DNA of 64,000 nucleotides from Candidatus Nanosynbacter sp. HMT-352 (GTDB lineage Bacteria; Patescibacteriota; Saccharimonadia; Saccharimonadales; Saccharimonadaceae): positions 707,808 to 771,807 of the forward strand of contig NZ_CP089290.1 in the NCBI RefSeq assembly GCF_022819385.1, in the 5' to 3' direction. The stretch's first letter is position 1, and the number at the start of each line of letters is the position of its first letter. The notes under the pieces are model-generated. The model saw nothing but the letters and a program-made list of their open reading frames with translations. It was not told the origin of the DNA and searched no databases. Shown in pieces: positions 36,661 through 44,419 of the stretch. The translations under genes were made by a program, and so were the position numbers.

Positions 36661-37029
36661 CAACATATTGGCTGGAAAGATTTTATTCAATCGAAACAAG
36701 ACAATGCCACTCTGCCAGTTGTACCTGCTATCATCCAGTATGGTCGAGCAAGAGTAAGAGTGCCGACTGATACCGTAGAAGCTACGACATCAGTCACGTT
36801 TCCAAAGGAATTTGAGAACGGAATGATACCAACTATCATTTGCACGTACAACGGCTACGGCAACGCTAGCGACCCGTGGTCAGATACACCAAATCCGTCT
36901 TGGGCTGGGGCAACATTTGGAGCTGTTGGCGTTACTAATTCAGGGTTTACGGCACGTTGCCGGCGTTTTGACGGCGCTATGCTTAGAGGCGTGTATTACT
37001 TTAGTTGGGTTGCGATTGGTGCAGCTTAA
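36661..37029 (+). CDS. Silent alternative tail-fibre tip (tip B), no start codon
   Basis: 122 codons, open in the frame set by the left inverted repeat. It has no usable start of its own (a GTG at 36760 has no ribosome site), and the frame upstream closes at a TAA at 36631. The C-terminal part (SVTFPKEFENGMIPTIICTY ... GVYYFSWVAIGAA) resembles the beta-rich lectin-like or knob end of phage tail fibres, with the typical WVAIG ending. If the segment inverts, the repeat joins it in frame to the fibre start as GSIQP-QHIGW. Its stop touches the stop of tip A. Confidence 0.8.
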   Translation, partial: QHIGWKDFIQSKQDNATLPVVPAIIQYGRARVRVPTDTVEATTSVTFPKEFENGMIPTIICTYNGYGNASDPWSDTPNPSWAGATFGAVGVTNSGFTARCRRFDGAMLRGVYYFSWVAIGAA

Positions 37030-37398
37030 TTATTTAACATACTCCATAGTAACACTCACTTCCGAACTGCCCCAAGCATAACTGCCAGAAATAGTAATAT
37101 TCGTTTTATCAATGGAGGTAATACCAGCTTGGTGCGTCCCCTCAATATATGGCAGTGCCTGTTTTATGGGATTGTTTGACAATACGCCGGACAATCTCAT
37201 ATTGCCAGACCACGAAATCAGCTCCCAGGCGTTAGTCAAGCCGGTAATGCCATGAGGCAGGATTGAGGTGTTGTTCCCACCAATCATATTGACCGCACCA
37301 CGCGCAACCTTACGATAAATCGGTCGACCATCGATCCATTTTCTGCCAGTATCCATCTCAGTAGATTTATAGGCTTTAAGGCTATCTGCTAATTTATC
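36661..37398. other. Invertible segment with two tail-fibre tips
   Basis: 738 bp between the inverted repeats, exactly symmetric: tip B occupies 369 bp on the plus strand and tip A 369 bp on the minus strand, and the stops abut at 37029/37030. Promoter modules 6 and 7 lie outside, so inversion would change only the fibre tip. The design is like the Mu G segment. No serine invertase gene was found in the prophage. Confidence 0.82.
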
Positions 37399-37524
37399 TG
37401 GTTGTATAGAACCATCGCCTATCCCCGTTCCATCATGAAAACTAGCGTCATTTGCTGCCAAAAGATTCATTTTTGCCGCTGTTAAAATTTCGCCCGGCAC
37501 AAAATTTAAGTTAACATACGCCAT
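37030..37524 (-). CDS. Tail fibre / receptor-binding protein, expressed form with tip A
   Basis: 164 aa. The first 42 residues (ending GIGDGSIQP) are the constant part. Tip A follows, with KWIDGRPIYRKV, a motif frequent in minor tail proteins, and a beta-rich end (ITISGSYAWGSSEVSVTMEY). It is coupled to the upstream 179-aa gene with one base between stop and ATG. Role: adsorption to the host surface. Replacement by tip B through inversion would give another 164-aa protein. Confidence 0.8.
   Translation of the reverse strand: MAYVNLNFVPGEILTAAKMNLLAANDASFHDGTGIGDGSIQPDKLADSLKAYKSTEMDTGRKWIDGRPIYRKVARGAVNMIGGNNTSILPHGITGLTNAWELISWSGNMRLSGVLSNNPIKQALPYIEGTHQAGITSIDKTNITISGSYAWGSSEVSVTMEYVK
37399..37415 (-). 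repeat. Right inverted repeat of the tail-fibre switch
   Basis: Reverse complement of 36644-36660, located within the constant part of the fibre gene and coding for GSIQP in the same frame as the left copy. Identity stops exactly at both ends. Confidence 0.9.
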
Positions 37525-37525
37525 A

Positions 37526-38065
37526 CTATCTCACCCTTTCTATTTGAAATGTCTCAAATCGCTCAATAATCATACCTTTATCGCTATACTTCAGCTCGTA
37601 ATCTGCCTGCTCTTTATGGACACTTTGCTTTAGTGCCACTTCACTCTCTAGCTGCGCTCGCTCGAACGGGCTCATAGCAAATGAGTTCACCAGCTCTACT
37701 GGACTAGCCTCGCCTGGTTGCACTGGATTTATTGTTCCTCTCTCAAATTTAGATAACCGCGTGTCGTTGCCGGTTAATGCTTCATAACCAATCATCGGAA
37801 ATCCTTCAGGCGTTTTATCTAGCCTCTCACGGGTCGTCAGAAATAGCCCCTGATAATCATAAATATCACGGTTGCCCCCACGCCTAGGTGCGTTAATTGC
37901 TGAAAAGCCTTGAATTGTCTTTGCCGGAAAACACTCAACTGCGACTACCAGATTAGTTTTCAGACATCTCACAAAGTACACCTGGCTGTAATGTTGAGCA
38001 TAAAAATCTGCCATTTTCTCCAGTTCGGCTTGATCTTGCGTTTGCTTGGCTGTCTCGCTATCCAT
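37526..38065 (-). CDS. Tail-associated protein of unknown function
   Basis: 179 aa from ATG 38065, chosen because GGAGG sits 6 nt upstream; an in-frame TTG at 38077 overlaps that site. Soluble, with a helical N-terminus and a C-terminal coiled region (RAQLESEVALKQSVHKEQ). It lies between the tail hub and the fibre gene, so it may connect or chaperone the fibre. First gene after promoter module 6. Confidence 0.6.
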   Translation of the reverse strand: MDSETAKQTQDQAELEKMADFYAQHYSQVYFVRCLKTNLVVAVECFPAKTIQGFSAINAPRRGGNRDIYDYQGLFLTTRERLDKTPEGFPMIGYEALTGNDTRLSKFERGTINPVQPGEASPVELVNSFAMSPFERAQLESEVALKQSVHKEQADYELKYSDKGMIIERFETFQIERVR

Positions 38066-38079
38066 TATTTCCTCCAATA

Positions 38080-38127
38080 AAAATACGACCGCCGCTCTGG
38101 CTGGTCGTATATACTGCTTACATTATA
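38080..38127 (-). promoter_or_regulatory. Late promoter-hairpin module 6 (fibre genes)
   Basis: TGGTATAAT (-10 at 38122-38127), 12 nt with CAGTATA, stem TACGACC/GGTCGTA (38084-38109) closed further by GCC/GGC, then TTTTTATT and GGAGG. Confidence 0.75.
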
Positions 38128-38133
38128 CCACAT

Positions 38134-39735
38134 TTAGTTTGCTAGCACATCTCCGCCATCCAGTGTTGACTTGTCCAGCTCAAACGCACTAATTTTCGGA
38201 CGCTCCTCCACTTCCAGGCTCTGTCGAAAATTAGCATTCACGCCGCCTGCCAGCTCGTAGCTGGTAATAAAGCAGCTGAAACTATCAGCCAGCTCATCAA
38301 TCTGCAAGTCCACCGTATCGCCAATCTGTAAATACGGCACAAAAAAGTTATCCAACTTGAACTGTCTGTTTGGTTTTGAGTACAACGTTACGATGTTATT
38401 AGCGATCGCCCTCGCACCGCCAACATCCTGCACCAGGTTATTTTCAATCTTCAATACCTCTGCACCAAAACCGGTTGACGTGTCAGGATTGACTCCGTAC
38501 TGTTCAATGCTTGGCTCACTCACGGCATTTTCGGTAATTACTTGCGTTACCTTTGCCGGTACGCCCCATAACTGGATACGATTAACATATCCGTCCACAC
38601 TTGAGTTGTTACGGAAGGTCATTTTGTAAGTGCTGCCAAAGTTGTACACCGACACCAGCTGTACATTGATTGCGCCGCCTCCACCGTCAGAATTTTTCGT
38701 GCCAGAATACATCGACGTACCAGAGTTACTGCTTGCGTGAACTGGTCTATCTACACTTACAGCATAAAAGTCCCCAACACTATCCTGAAACTCAGCGAAA
38801 ATGTCGATAGTCTTACCAGCTCTTATTTTCGTCTGTTCACTACCCTGTTCCAGCTCCCACAACTTCTGAAATGCCTGTACTTTGAACGGCTTTGCTACCA
38901 CCTGCGCCGAGTTTATCACTGGCGTTGACTTAATCTGCAAGTTAGTCAAATTAGAATAACTGAATGTATGAGCTGTCGGCTGCGTCTTTGCCAGGTGTGT
39001 CCTATTCCAAAAGCGAATTATGCCCTGCTCGTCAACAAACACCAGCGCTGCTTCCGCCTCTGCTAGCTCTTTCAATAAATCAGTCACGCTCTTGTCTTTT
39101 GGCGATAAATAACCAATCGCCACCTGTTGCGACCGGTCGATCTCAAACTGGTTGGTACTGAGCCCCTGCTCAATCAGTAAATCTCGCACAATTTCGTGCG
39201 CAAACTTGCCCACAAACGCCGGCAAATTGGAATATTTTGTGTCCAGGTAGGTGATTGCGTCAAATGCCGTCAGCTCCACTGTCTGCTCTACAATATTTAT
39301 TGCCGGTGTACCCACGAACCCAACAAAGTTCGTAATCATTTCGCCATCATATCCAGTCAATATTTTTATCGGTCGCCCCGCCTTGATGAACTTTCCAATC
39401 ACGGGATCTTTTTCTGGCAGGAACCGCCCCGTCGTGTTATTCAGTGTGATTGTCGCCTGAGCTGTGACGACGCCCCATGAGTAACTACTCACTTTTTTAC
39501 TAATTTTGAAGTTCTTGACGTAACGACTCTCGTCCGTGTACGCATATTTGTCGAAAAACGTTACCACGTCGCCCGACCCTTTCAGAAAATCTCCGTCGTC
39601 CAGTGCTGAGGAATCCAAATTAAAGAACCGCGTAGTCGGATTTATTTGCTTACTCCACCCCAGCATAACCGCAAAATCAGTCTGCTTGCGCGGTGCGTCA
39701 ACCTTGCTGATGAAATTAGACGAAACCGCCTGCAT
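38134..39735 (-). CDS. Tail hub / baseplate protein
   Basis: 533 aa, beta-rich. It begins like phage tail hub proteins (VSSNFISKVDAPRKQTDFAV ... WGVVTAQATITLNNTTGRF) and contains the segment LVFVDEQGIIRFWNR seen in gp27/gpD-like hub folds. A short motif occurs twice, near the N-terminus as LDSSALDDGDFLKG and at the very end as LDKSTLDGGDVLAN, an internal duplication of unknown meaning. SD GGAGG is close to the ATG. It probably forms the tail tip with the preceding 113-aa protein. Confidence 0.7.
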   Translation of the reverse strand: MQAVSSNFISKVDAPRKQTDFAVMLGWSKQINPTTRFFNLDSSALDDGDFLKGSGDVVTFFDKYAYTDESRYVKNFKISKKVSSYSWGVVTAQATITLNNTTGRFLPEKDPVIGKFIKAGRPIKILTGYDGEMITNFVGFVGTPAINIVEQTVELTAFDAITYLDTKYSNLPAFVGKFAHEIVRDLLIEQGLSTNQFEIDRSQQVAIGYLSPKDKSVTDLLKELAEAEAALVFVDEQGIIRFWNRTHLAKTQPTAHTFSYSNLTNLQIKSTPVINSAQVVAKPFKVQAFQKLWELEQGSEQTKIRAGKTIDIFAEFQDSVGDFYAVSVDRPVHASSNSGTSMYSGTKNSDGGGGAINVQLVSVYNFGSTYKMTFRNNSSVDGYVNRIQLWGVPAKVTQVITENAVSEPSIEQYGVNPDTSTGFGAEVLKIENNLVQDVGGARAIANNIVTLYSKPNRQFKLDNFFVPYLQIGDTVDLQIDELADSFSCFITSYELAGGVNANFRQSLEVEERPKISAFELDKSTLDGGDVLAN

Positions 39736-40077
39736 TTACACCTCCCGAATTGTTACGGTTAGGCTCGTCATCAAGCTGCCGCCGCGAATATACTCGTCGG
39801 TGTCACAGTCTGTCATAATCCCGTCAAACTGAAGCACGCCGTATTTTGATTGGTCGTTATAAAACCTCACCGTGCCAGCGGCATTAAAGATATCCTCAAA
39901 GAATCGAAATTGTACTGGCGTTACCGCTGTAAATGTCATTTTGGCACGCTTTTTGGATGGAAAGCTATGCCTTTCAATACTGCCATTAATTGAGAGATTG
40001 TCAGTCTTTACCACCACCGGCGAATCGTCGTAGCCGCTTGGATATACTGGTATTTCTTGTCCGTTTAATCGTATCAT
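39736..40077 (-). CDS. Distal tail protein-like
   Basis: 113 aa, beta-rich, with MIRLNGQEIPVYPSGY at the start. The size and the place between tape measure and hub fit a small distal tail (Dit-like) or tail completion protein. ATGA overlap with the tape measure gene. Confidence 0.6.
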   Translation of the reverse strand: MIRLNGQEIPVYPSGYDDSPVVVKTDNLSINGSIERHSFPSKKRAKMTFTAVTPVQFRFFEDIFNAAGTVRFYNDQSKYGVLQFDGIMTDCDTDEYIRGGSLMTSLTVTIREV

Positions 40078-42248
40078 CGGAGTGCTCCTAGTTGATCAAG
40101 TCGCAATCCTTGTGCTTTTAGTGCTCGATTGATTTGCTTTGCGATATTCACTGCATCCTCCTCGTTAAATTTCTCATCTCTAGTAGTAACATTTACGGTA
40201 ATGTTGACATCTCGTGCACCAACTCCGTCGCTGCGCTTGTTAATTTGCGTCACCAGGCTTGCCATCTTACTTTCTGGAACGACCCATTCGTTCTGCCCGC
40301 CGTCACCAGCATAAATAATCGAACCGCCGCCCTGCGGAGTAACGATGCCACCGGTCGCCATTCGCGGAATATGTAAGCTTGGAATATTACCAATATGTAC
40401 GCCTGGAATCTTGTTGATAATTCCAATCGCACCGTTAATCATGCCAATGAACCCGTTTGCCATCTTCTCGACCATGCTTAGTGCACCATTAACTGCACCT
40501 CTGACCGCACCGCCAATAGCGTTGCCAACGAAGCTACCCAGTCTTCCGAACATTCCAGTGATAGTGTTCCACACGCCGCCGAAGAATCCTGCTAGCCCGC
40601 TAAATATGCCAGTTATAGCGTTCCATGCTCCACGGAAAATACCACCAAACCAGCCTGCCACGCCAGCGAATACACCGACGATGCCATTCCACACGCCGCC
40701 GAACCAGCCAATAACTGTATTCCACACGCTCACGATAATATTCCATGCGCCACTGAACACACCGCCAAAGAACTGTACTATTGGCGTAAATACTGCCACG
40801 ATAAAATTCCAAACTGCCTGAAATACGGCAAATATCTGATCCTTGAACATGAAAAATAATCCAATGACAAGAGATATCGGTGCGAAGATTACCGCTAAAA
40901 TAGAAAGCCCCCATTCTTGCACGAACGACACTATGCTATTGAATACGCCAACTATCCCATTCCAAATATCACCAAAAAACCCAAGCACGCCGCCAACAAA
41001 GTCACTTACAACTTGTCCGATAGCGTTAAAGATACCGCCAAACCAACTAGCAGCAGCACTCCAAGCGGATTTTATAGCCTCCCACGCTTTGCCGAATATA
41101 TTGAACTTTACCTGTAAAAACACCAATGCTCCAACCACCGCTGCTATAGCAGCAACAATCAAAAGCATCGGATTTTTACCAGTTACTAAATTAAATGCTT
41201 CCATGGCCGTTTTCCCGCCACGAATAGCATTCGCAAATTGAATCATACTAGCAGCGAACGATCCCACTTTCATAGCCACTAGGGCAACGCCAGCAGCGGT
41301 TACTGCTGGTACGAAATTATTTATTACTATATCCGCAATCTTCTGAATCTTATCCTTATTCTTTTCCAGCCAATTTGTCGCATCCTCAACGGCTTTGCTG
41401 ATTTTGTCGAACACACCGCCAGCTTTGACTTGTCCAGTCTCTGCATCCACGCCAACAATTTTCATGCCTACGTTGGTAATTGTTTCCAGCAAGTTGCTCA
41501 TGCGTCCGTTGAATGTTTGGGATTGCTTAATCGCACCCTGAAAAGCCATACCACCCTCATCACTCGCCATCTGGAGTGCCTTACGTAGTACATCAGCCGT
41601 AACTTTGCCCTTCGATAGGTCGTCGCCGAACGTCTGAATGGAATGACCCGCCCCCATCGCTGCAATGATATATTTTTTGAATCCACCAGCACCTTGGTTG
41701 ATGATCTGATACCAGTCTTGTGTCATCATCTTGCCATTACCGATTGCCTGCGTAATTGGCAGTGCCAAGCCCTGTAAATCTGCACCAGTTGCACCCGCCA
41801 AGTCGCCCAAATTTCTCATCCAGCCCATCAAATCCTGAACCGCCACGCCGTTTGCTAGGAACATTTTGGCAGTCGCCTGGATGGATTTATTGTCAAAGGC
41901 TGTTTCTTTGCCGTATTGATACAGTGTTTTCATGACGACATTCGTCGCCTCTACTGTTCCAGTTAGCGATTCAAAAGACGATCGCAGTGACTGCAATTCA
42001 GATGCGCTTTTTACGAACGACATCAACCCAAAACTACCACCCACCGCCACCGCAGCGACGCGCTTCAGCGTCGATTCAATGAATCCGCCCGCTTGACTAA
42101 AGGCGTCCTTCAAATTAGCAGCGTTGCCGACTAGTTTATTACCTACATTGCTGCTAAAACTTTTAACGCTCGCCTGAGCAGTCTTTAAGGCAGCCTGCAA
42201 GGCTGATACGTTTGCTCGAATTGTCAGAGTGAGTGTGCTGTTATTCAT
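40074..42248 (-). CDS. Tail tape measure protein
   Basis: 724 aa. The N-terminus is helical and carries the TP901-type core (SFESLTGTVEATNVVMKTL ... AKMFLANGVAVQDLMGWM), the middle has transmembrane helices, and residues about 400-600 contain a run of hydrophobic repeats of the W-N-x-I/V-x-G-x-F type (GVWNGIVGVFAG, GAWNAITGIFSG, GVWNTITGMFGR). The length would suit a tail of roughly 100 nm at the usual 1.5 Å per residue. It is separated from its chaperone genes by the plus-strand moron, so it needs its own promoter, module 5. Confidence 0.9.
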   Translation of the reverse strand: MNNSTLTLTIRANVSALQAALKTAQASVKSFSSNVGNKLVGNAANLKDAFSQAGGFIESTLKRVAAVAVGGSFGLMSFVKSASELQSLRSSFESLTGTVEATNVVMKTLYQYGKETAFDNKSIQATAKMFLANGVAVQDLMGWMRNLGDLAGATGADLQGLALPITQAIGNGKMMTQDWYQIINQGAGGFKKYIIAAMGAGHSIQTFGDDLSKGKVTADVLRKALQMASDEGGMAFQGAIKQSQTFNGRMSNLLETITNVGMKIVGVDAETGQVKAGGVFDKISKAVEDATNWLEKNKDKIQKIADIVINNFVPAVTAAGVALVAMKVGSFAASMIQFANAIRGGKTAMEAFNLVTGKNPMLLIVAAIAAVVGALVFLQVKFNIFGKAWEAIKSAWSAAASWFGGIFNAIGQVVSDFVGGVLGFFGDIWNGIVGVFNSIVSFVQEWGLSILAVIFAPISLVIGLFFMFKDQIFAVFQAVWNFIVAVFTPIVQFFGGVFSGAWNIIVSVWNTVIGWFGGVWNGIVGVFAGVAGWFGGIFRGAWNAITGIFSGLAGFFGGVWNTITGMFGRLGSFVGNAIGGAVRGAVNGALSMVEKMANGFIGMINGAIGIINKIPGVHIGNIPSLHIPRMATGGIVTPQGGGSIIYAGDGGQNEWVVPESKMASLVTQINKRSDGVGARDVNITVNVTTRDEKFNEEDAVNIAKQINRALKAQGLRLDQLGALR

Positions 42249-42284
42249 CTTCCGCCTTCTTTTTTCTAGCGGACGAAAAACAAC

Positions 42285-42327
42285 AAAAAAATGCGGCTCA
42301 AAGTCCGCATATATTACTCATATTATA
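42285..42327 (-). promoter_or_regulatory. Late promoter-hairpin module 5 (tape measure)
   Basis: TGATATAAT (-10 at 42322-42327), 12 nt, stem TGCGG/CCGCA (42292-42309), then TTTTTTTG. Back to back with the moron promoter. Confidence 0.75.
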
Positions 42328-42338
42328 TCACATCGTGG

Positions 42339-42376
42339 TATAATCCCTCCATAAGGAAAGGAAATAAACTACCACC
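42339..42376 (+). promoter_or_regulatory. Promoter of the plus-strand moron
   Basis: TGGTATAAT with the -10 at 42339-42344, 11 bp from the divergent -10 of module 5. The leader has AAGGAAAGGA and no hairpin, unlike the seven late modules. Confidence 0.7.
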
Positions 42377-42874
42377 ATGTTTAGTCTATTTAAGAAAGAT
42401 AAAACACCAAAACCAATTACAATTATCGGGAAATACGAAGGGTCTCATCCAGAGCTTCCAGACTCAGTACTAAACGCTAGTCTCAGGTGTGATGAACACG
42501 GAGTGGACTTGTCCTTCAATAAAGGACAATGGGCTCTCGCTAGACACTTTGACTGGTCAGAGATCGAAGGCTTTGATTTCGATTTTGGCAACGAACGGCG
42601 CGTTAGCGGTAAAGAGACTTCAGCCGCCAGGGTTGTTGCTTTTGGTCTTGCTGGGGCGACCGTAAAGAAGAAAAAGTACGACAGTGGCTTTTATGTGCAG
42701 AATGTCTTATATACAAAAAGCGGTAACGTAGAGCTTATCCTTGAAAAACACTATACGAACACAGGTGATATGGCTACAACTGCGACAAACCTTGAAAGCA
42801 TGTCTCACACTTCAAAATCAACTAAGTTTAAGAAATATGTTCTTTCTAAATTAAACCTGGAGTCCTCCAAATGA
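42377..42874 (+). CDS. Moron gene 1: PH-like domain protein, unknown
   Basis: 165 aa, cytoplasmic. The middle (HFDWSEIEGFDFDFG) and the strand pattern after it resemble small bacterial PH/SHOCT-associated domains that start with a W-x-E-I strand. The run TVKKKKYDSGFYVQNVLY may be a surface loop. It is on the opposite strand to all tail genes and has its own promoter. Role unknown; superinfection exclusion or host modification would be typical for morons. Confidence 0.65.
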   Translation: MFSLFKKDKTPKPITIIGKYEGSHPELPDSVLNASLRCDEHGVDLSFNKGQWALARHFDWSEIEGFDFDFGNERRVSGKETSAARVVAFGLAGATVKKKKYDSGFYVQNVLYTKSGNVELILEKHYTNTGDMATTATNLESMSHTSKSTKFKKYVLSKLNLESSK

Positions 42875-43839
42875 ATCTATCTCTCCGTCGCAAAAAATCT
42901 GCTGAATCTAATAAAATTGACAAAGCTAAACCATCTATCAAAAGCTTCAAGCAAATCTACCAAGAAAATAAGAATAGACCGCTTACCAAAAACGAAAAGC
43001 GAGGCTGGGCTATTTTGGGCGGTATCATCATAGCTATTCTCGTCATTGCTCATGTCAGCAATGTGATGGAGCAGTCTCGCCTCGAAAAGGACAATGTTCC
43101 AATCGTTATCTCTGACATAGAGGACAATATCAAGCTTGATTACTACACCGACAGGCTTGAGCTATCCGCCAAAATATCGGGTGTTAGCTCATTTGCCGAG
43201 GTAAAAGTCTCAGGCGACAAAACCGACATCCACGACCGCAAAAACGCAGCTGGTAATATCAAATACGAAGTTAAAAATATTAAAGAGGGAGACAGCGATA
43301 TCTCTATATCTATTGCTGACGGCAAACGCCACAGTGATAAAACGATTAAGCTTCACCGCCAAACAAAAGCCGACTACGACAAACAAGAGCTCGAAAAAGC
43401 TCTCAAGTATACCGAGGAGCTAGTAAAAAAGGCTGAGGAACAACCCACCAACGAAAACATCTCTCGTGCCAAATCAGACATCAATAGACTACCAGAAGAC
43501 AAGCGCGCTCCATTCTCTGAACGTATCGCCAAACTAGAAAAAGCCAAGCAGGAAGAAAAAGAACGTGCTGACAAAGCCAAGAAAGAGGCCGAGGAAAAGA
43601 AAAAGCAAGAGGAAGCCGCCGCTGCTAGCGCTCGCCAACAACAGCAGTCGCGCTCACAACCAGTAGCTACACCTCGCCAGACTGCGCCCTCACCACAGCC
43701 TGCTCCATCGGGCCCGAACTTTAGCAGCTGCAAAGAGGCACGCGCCGCTGGCTATAGTCATATGCGTCGAGGTGAACCTGGGTACGCATCACACCTTGAT
43801 AGAGACGGTGACGGCATCGCCTGTGACAAGCACAGATAA
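42871..43839 (+). CDS. Moron gene 2: membrane-anchored surface protein with excalibur domain
   Basis: 322 aa. A basic cytoplasmic arm, one transmembrane helix (GWAILGGIIIAILVIAHVS, about residues 45-65), an outer beta domain, a highly charged coiled coil (about 190-255), a Q/P/S-rich linker, and a C-terminal excalibur calcium-binding domain whose key motif is DRDGDGIACD. Excalibur domains occur on secreted or cell-surface bacterial proteins. Overlaps the first moron gene by 4 bp. Probably displayed by the lysogen on its surface (inference). Confidence 0.78.
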   Translation: MNLSLRRKKSAESNKIDKAKPSIKSFKQIYQENKNRPLTKNEKRGWAILGGIIIAILVIAHVSNVMEQSRLEKDNVPIVISDIEDNIKLDYYTDRLELSAKISGVSSFAEVKVSGDKTDIHDRKNAAGNIKYEVKNIKEGDSDISISIADGKRHSDKTIKLHRQTKADYDKQELEKALKYTEELVKKAEEQPTNENISRAKSDINRLPEDKRAPFSERIAKLEKAKQEEKERADKAKKEAEEKKKQEEAAAASARQQQQSRSQPVATPRQTAPSPQPAPSGPNFSSCKEARAAGYSHMRRGEPGYASHLDRDGDGIACDKHR

Positions 43840-43844
43840 AAGCA

Positions 43845-43870
43845 GAGGCAGCTTACTGCTGCCTCGCCTT
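43845..43870. terminator. Terminator between the moron and the tail chaperone extension
   Basis: GAGGCAGC (43845-43852) pairs with GCTGCCTC (43858-43865). On the minus strand TGCTTTTATC follows, so it probably ends the transcript after the frameshifted chaperone; the plus-strand tail is weaker. Confidence 0.65.
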
Positions 43871-44409
43871 ATCGATTTGCTCCTTTTCGACTACCGCCTC
43901 GACTTGACGCCGTGCTAGGATGGCCGCGGTAAATTCCTCTGGCTGATCCATGTATTCATCGTACGTCCATCCATATTCCTTACAGATAAGCGCAATTTGG
44001 ATCATCTGCGGCACTTCGCCAGAACCATTGCGTAGGGCGCGGTCATACTTAATCGACCACGCCTCTATTCTTTTGGGAGCTCCCTCTCTCTACCGAATAC
44101 TTCCATAACCTTATTGCTGATAGTCTCGTAGTCGTCGCCAAATTCGCTGTCCATCAGTGCTTCAAATGGCTGTTCACGGCTGCCACAATACTCCAGCAAT
44201 AACTTCTCAATTAGTTTATCGCTCGCTCCCATAACTCTACTCAAGTCGACATCTACCTCGCCATCACTGGCTTCCATTTCCTTAGTAGACATAGTTTGCC
44301 CCTCGAGCATTAGCCGTCGGTACATACTTCTGTCGCGATTGCGAATAAATCCGCGGATAACAGCACTACGTCCATCATTTAGTTCAATTGTCACTTCTCG
44401 ATTACTCAT
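43853..44409 (-). CDS. Tail assembly chaperone GT-type fusion by -1 frameshift
   Basis: 185 aa if ribosomes slip at CCCAAAA (44071-44077). Residues 1-113 are shared with the shorter product; 72 more follow in the -1 frame (RIEAWSIKYDRAL to the end KARQQ) with no stop until 43853. After the slippery site come 7 nt and a 9-bp stem, GGCGTGGTC with GACCGCGCC, around a 10-nt loop. The position between tail tube and tape measure is that of lambda G/GT, where the same trick makes two chaperones in a fixed ratio. Confidence 0.85.
44065..44409 (-). CDS. Tail assembly chaperone, G-type
   Basis: 114 aa, acidic, soluble. It ends ELPKE with an in-frame TAG just after the slippery site. SD GGAG is upstream of ATG 44409. 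As in other siphophages it would coat the tape measure protein before tail tube assembly. Not in the virion. Confidence 0.8.
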   Translation of the reverse strand: MSNREVTIELNDGRSAVIRGFIRNRDRSMYRRLMLEGQTMSTKEMEASDGEVDVDLSRVMGASDKLIEKLLLEYCGSREQPFEALMDSEFGDDYETISNKVMEVFGRERELPKE

Positions 44410-44419
44410 TTATCTACTC

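Noticed and set aside
36644..37415. Diversity-generating retroelement as the explanation of tail-fibre variation
   Set aside because: No reverse transcriptase and no template/variable repeat pair; the inverted repeats and opposite tips fit inversion.
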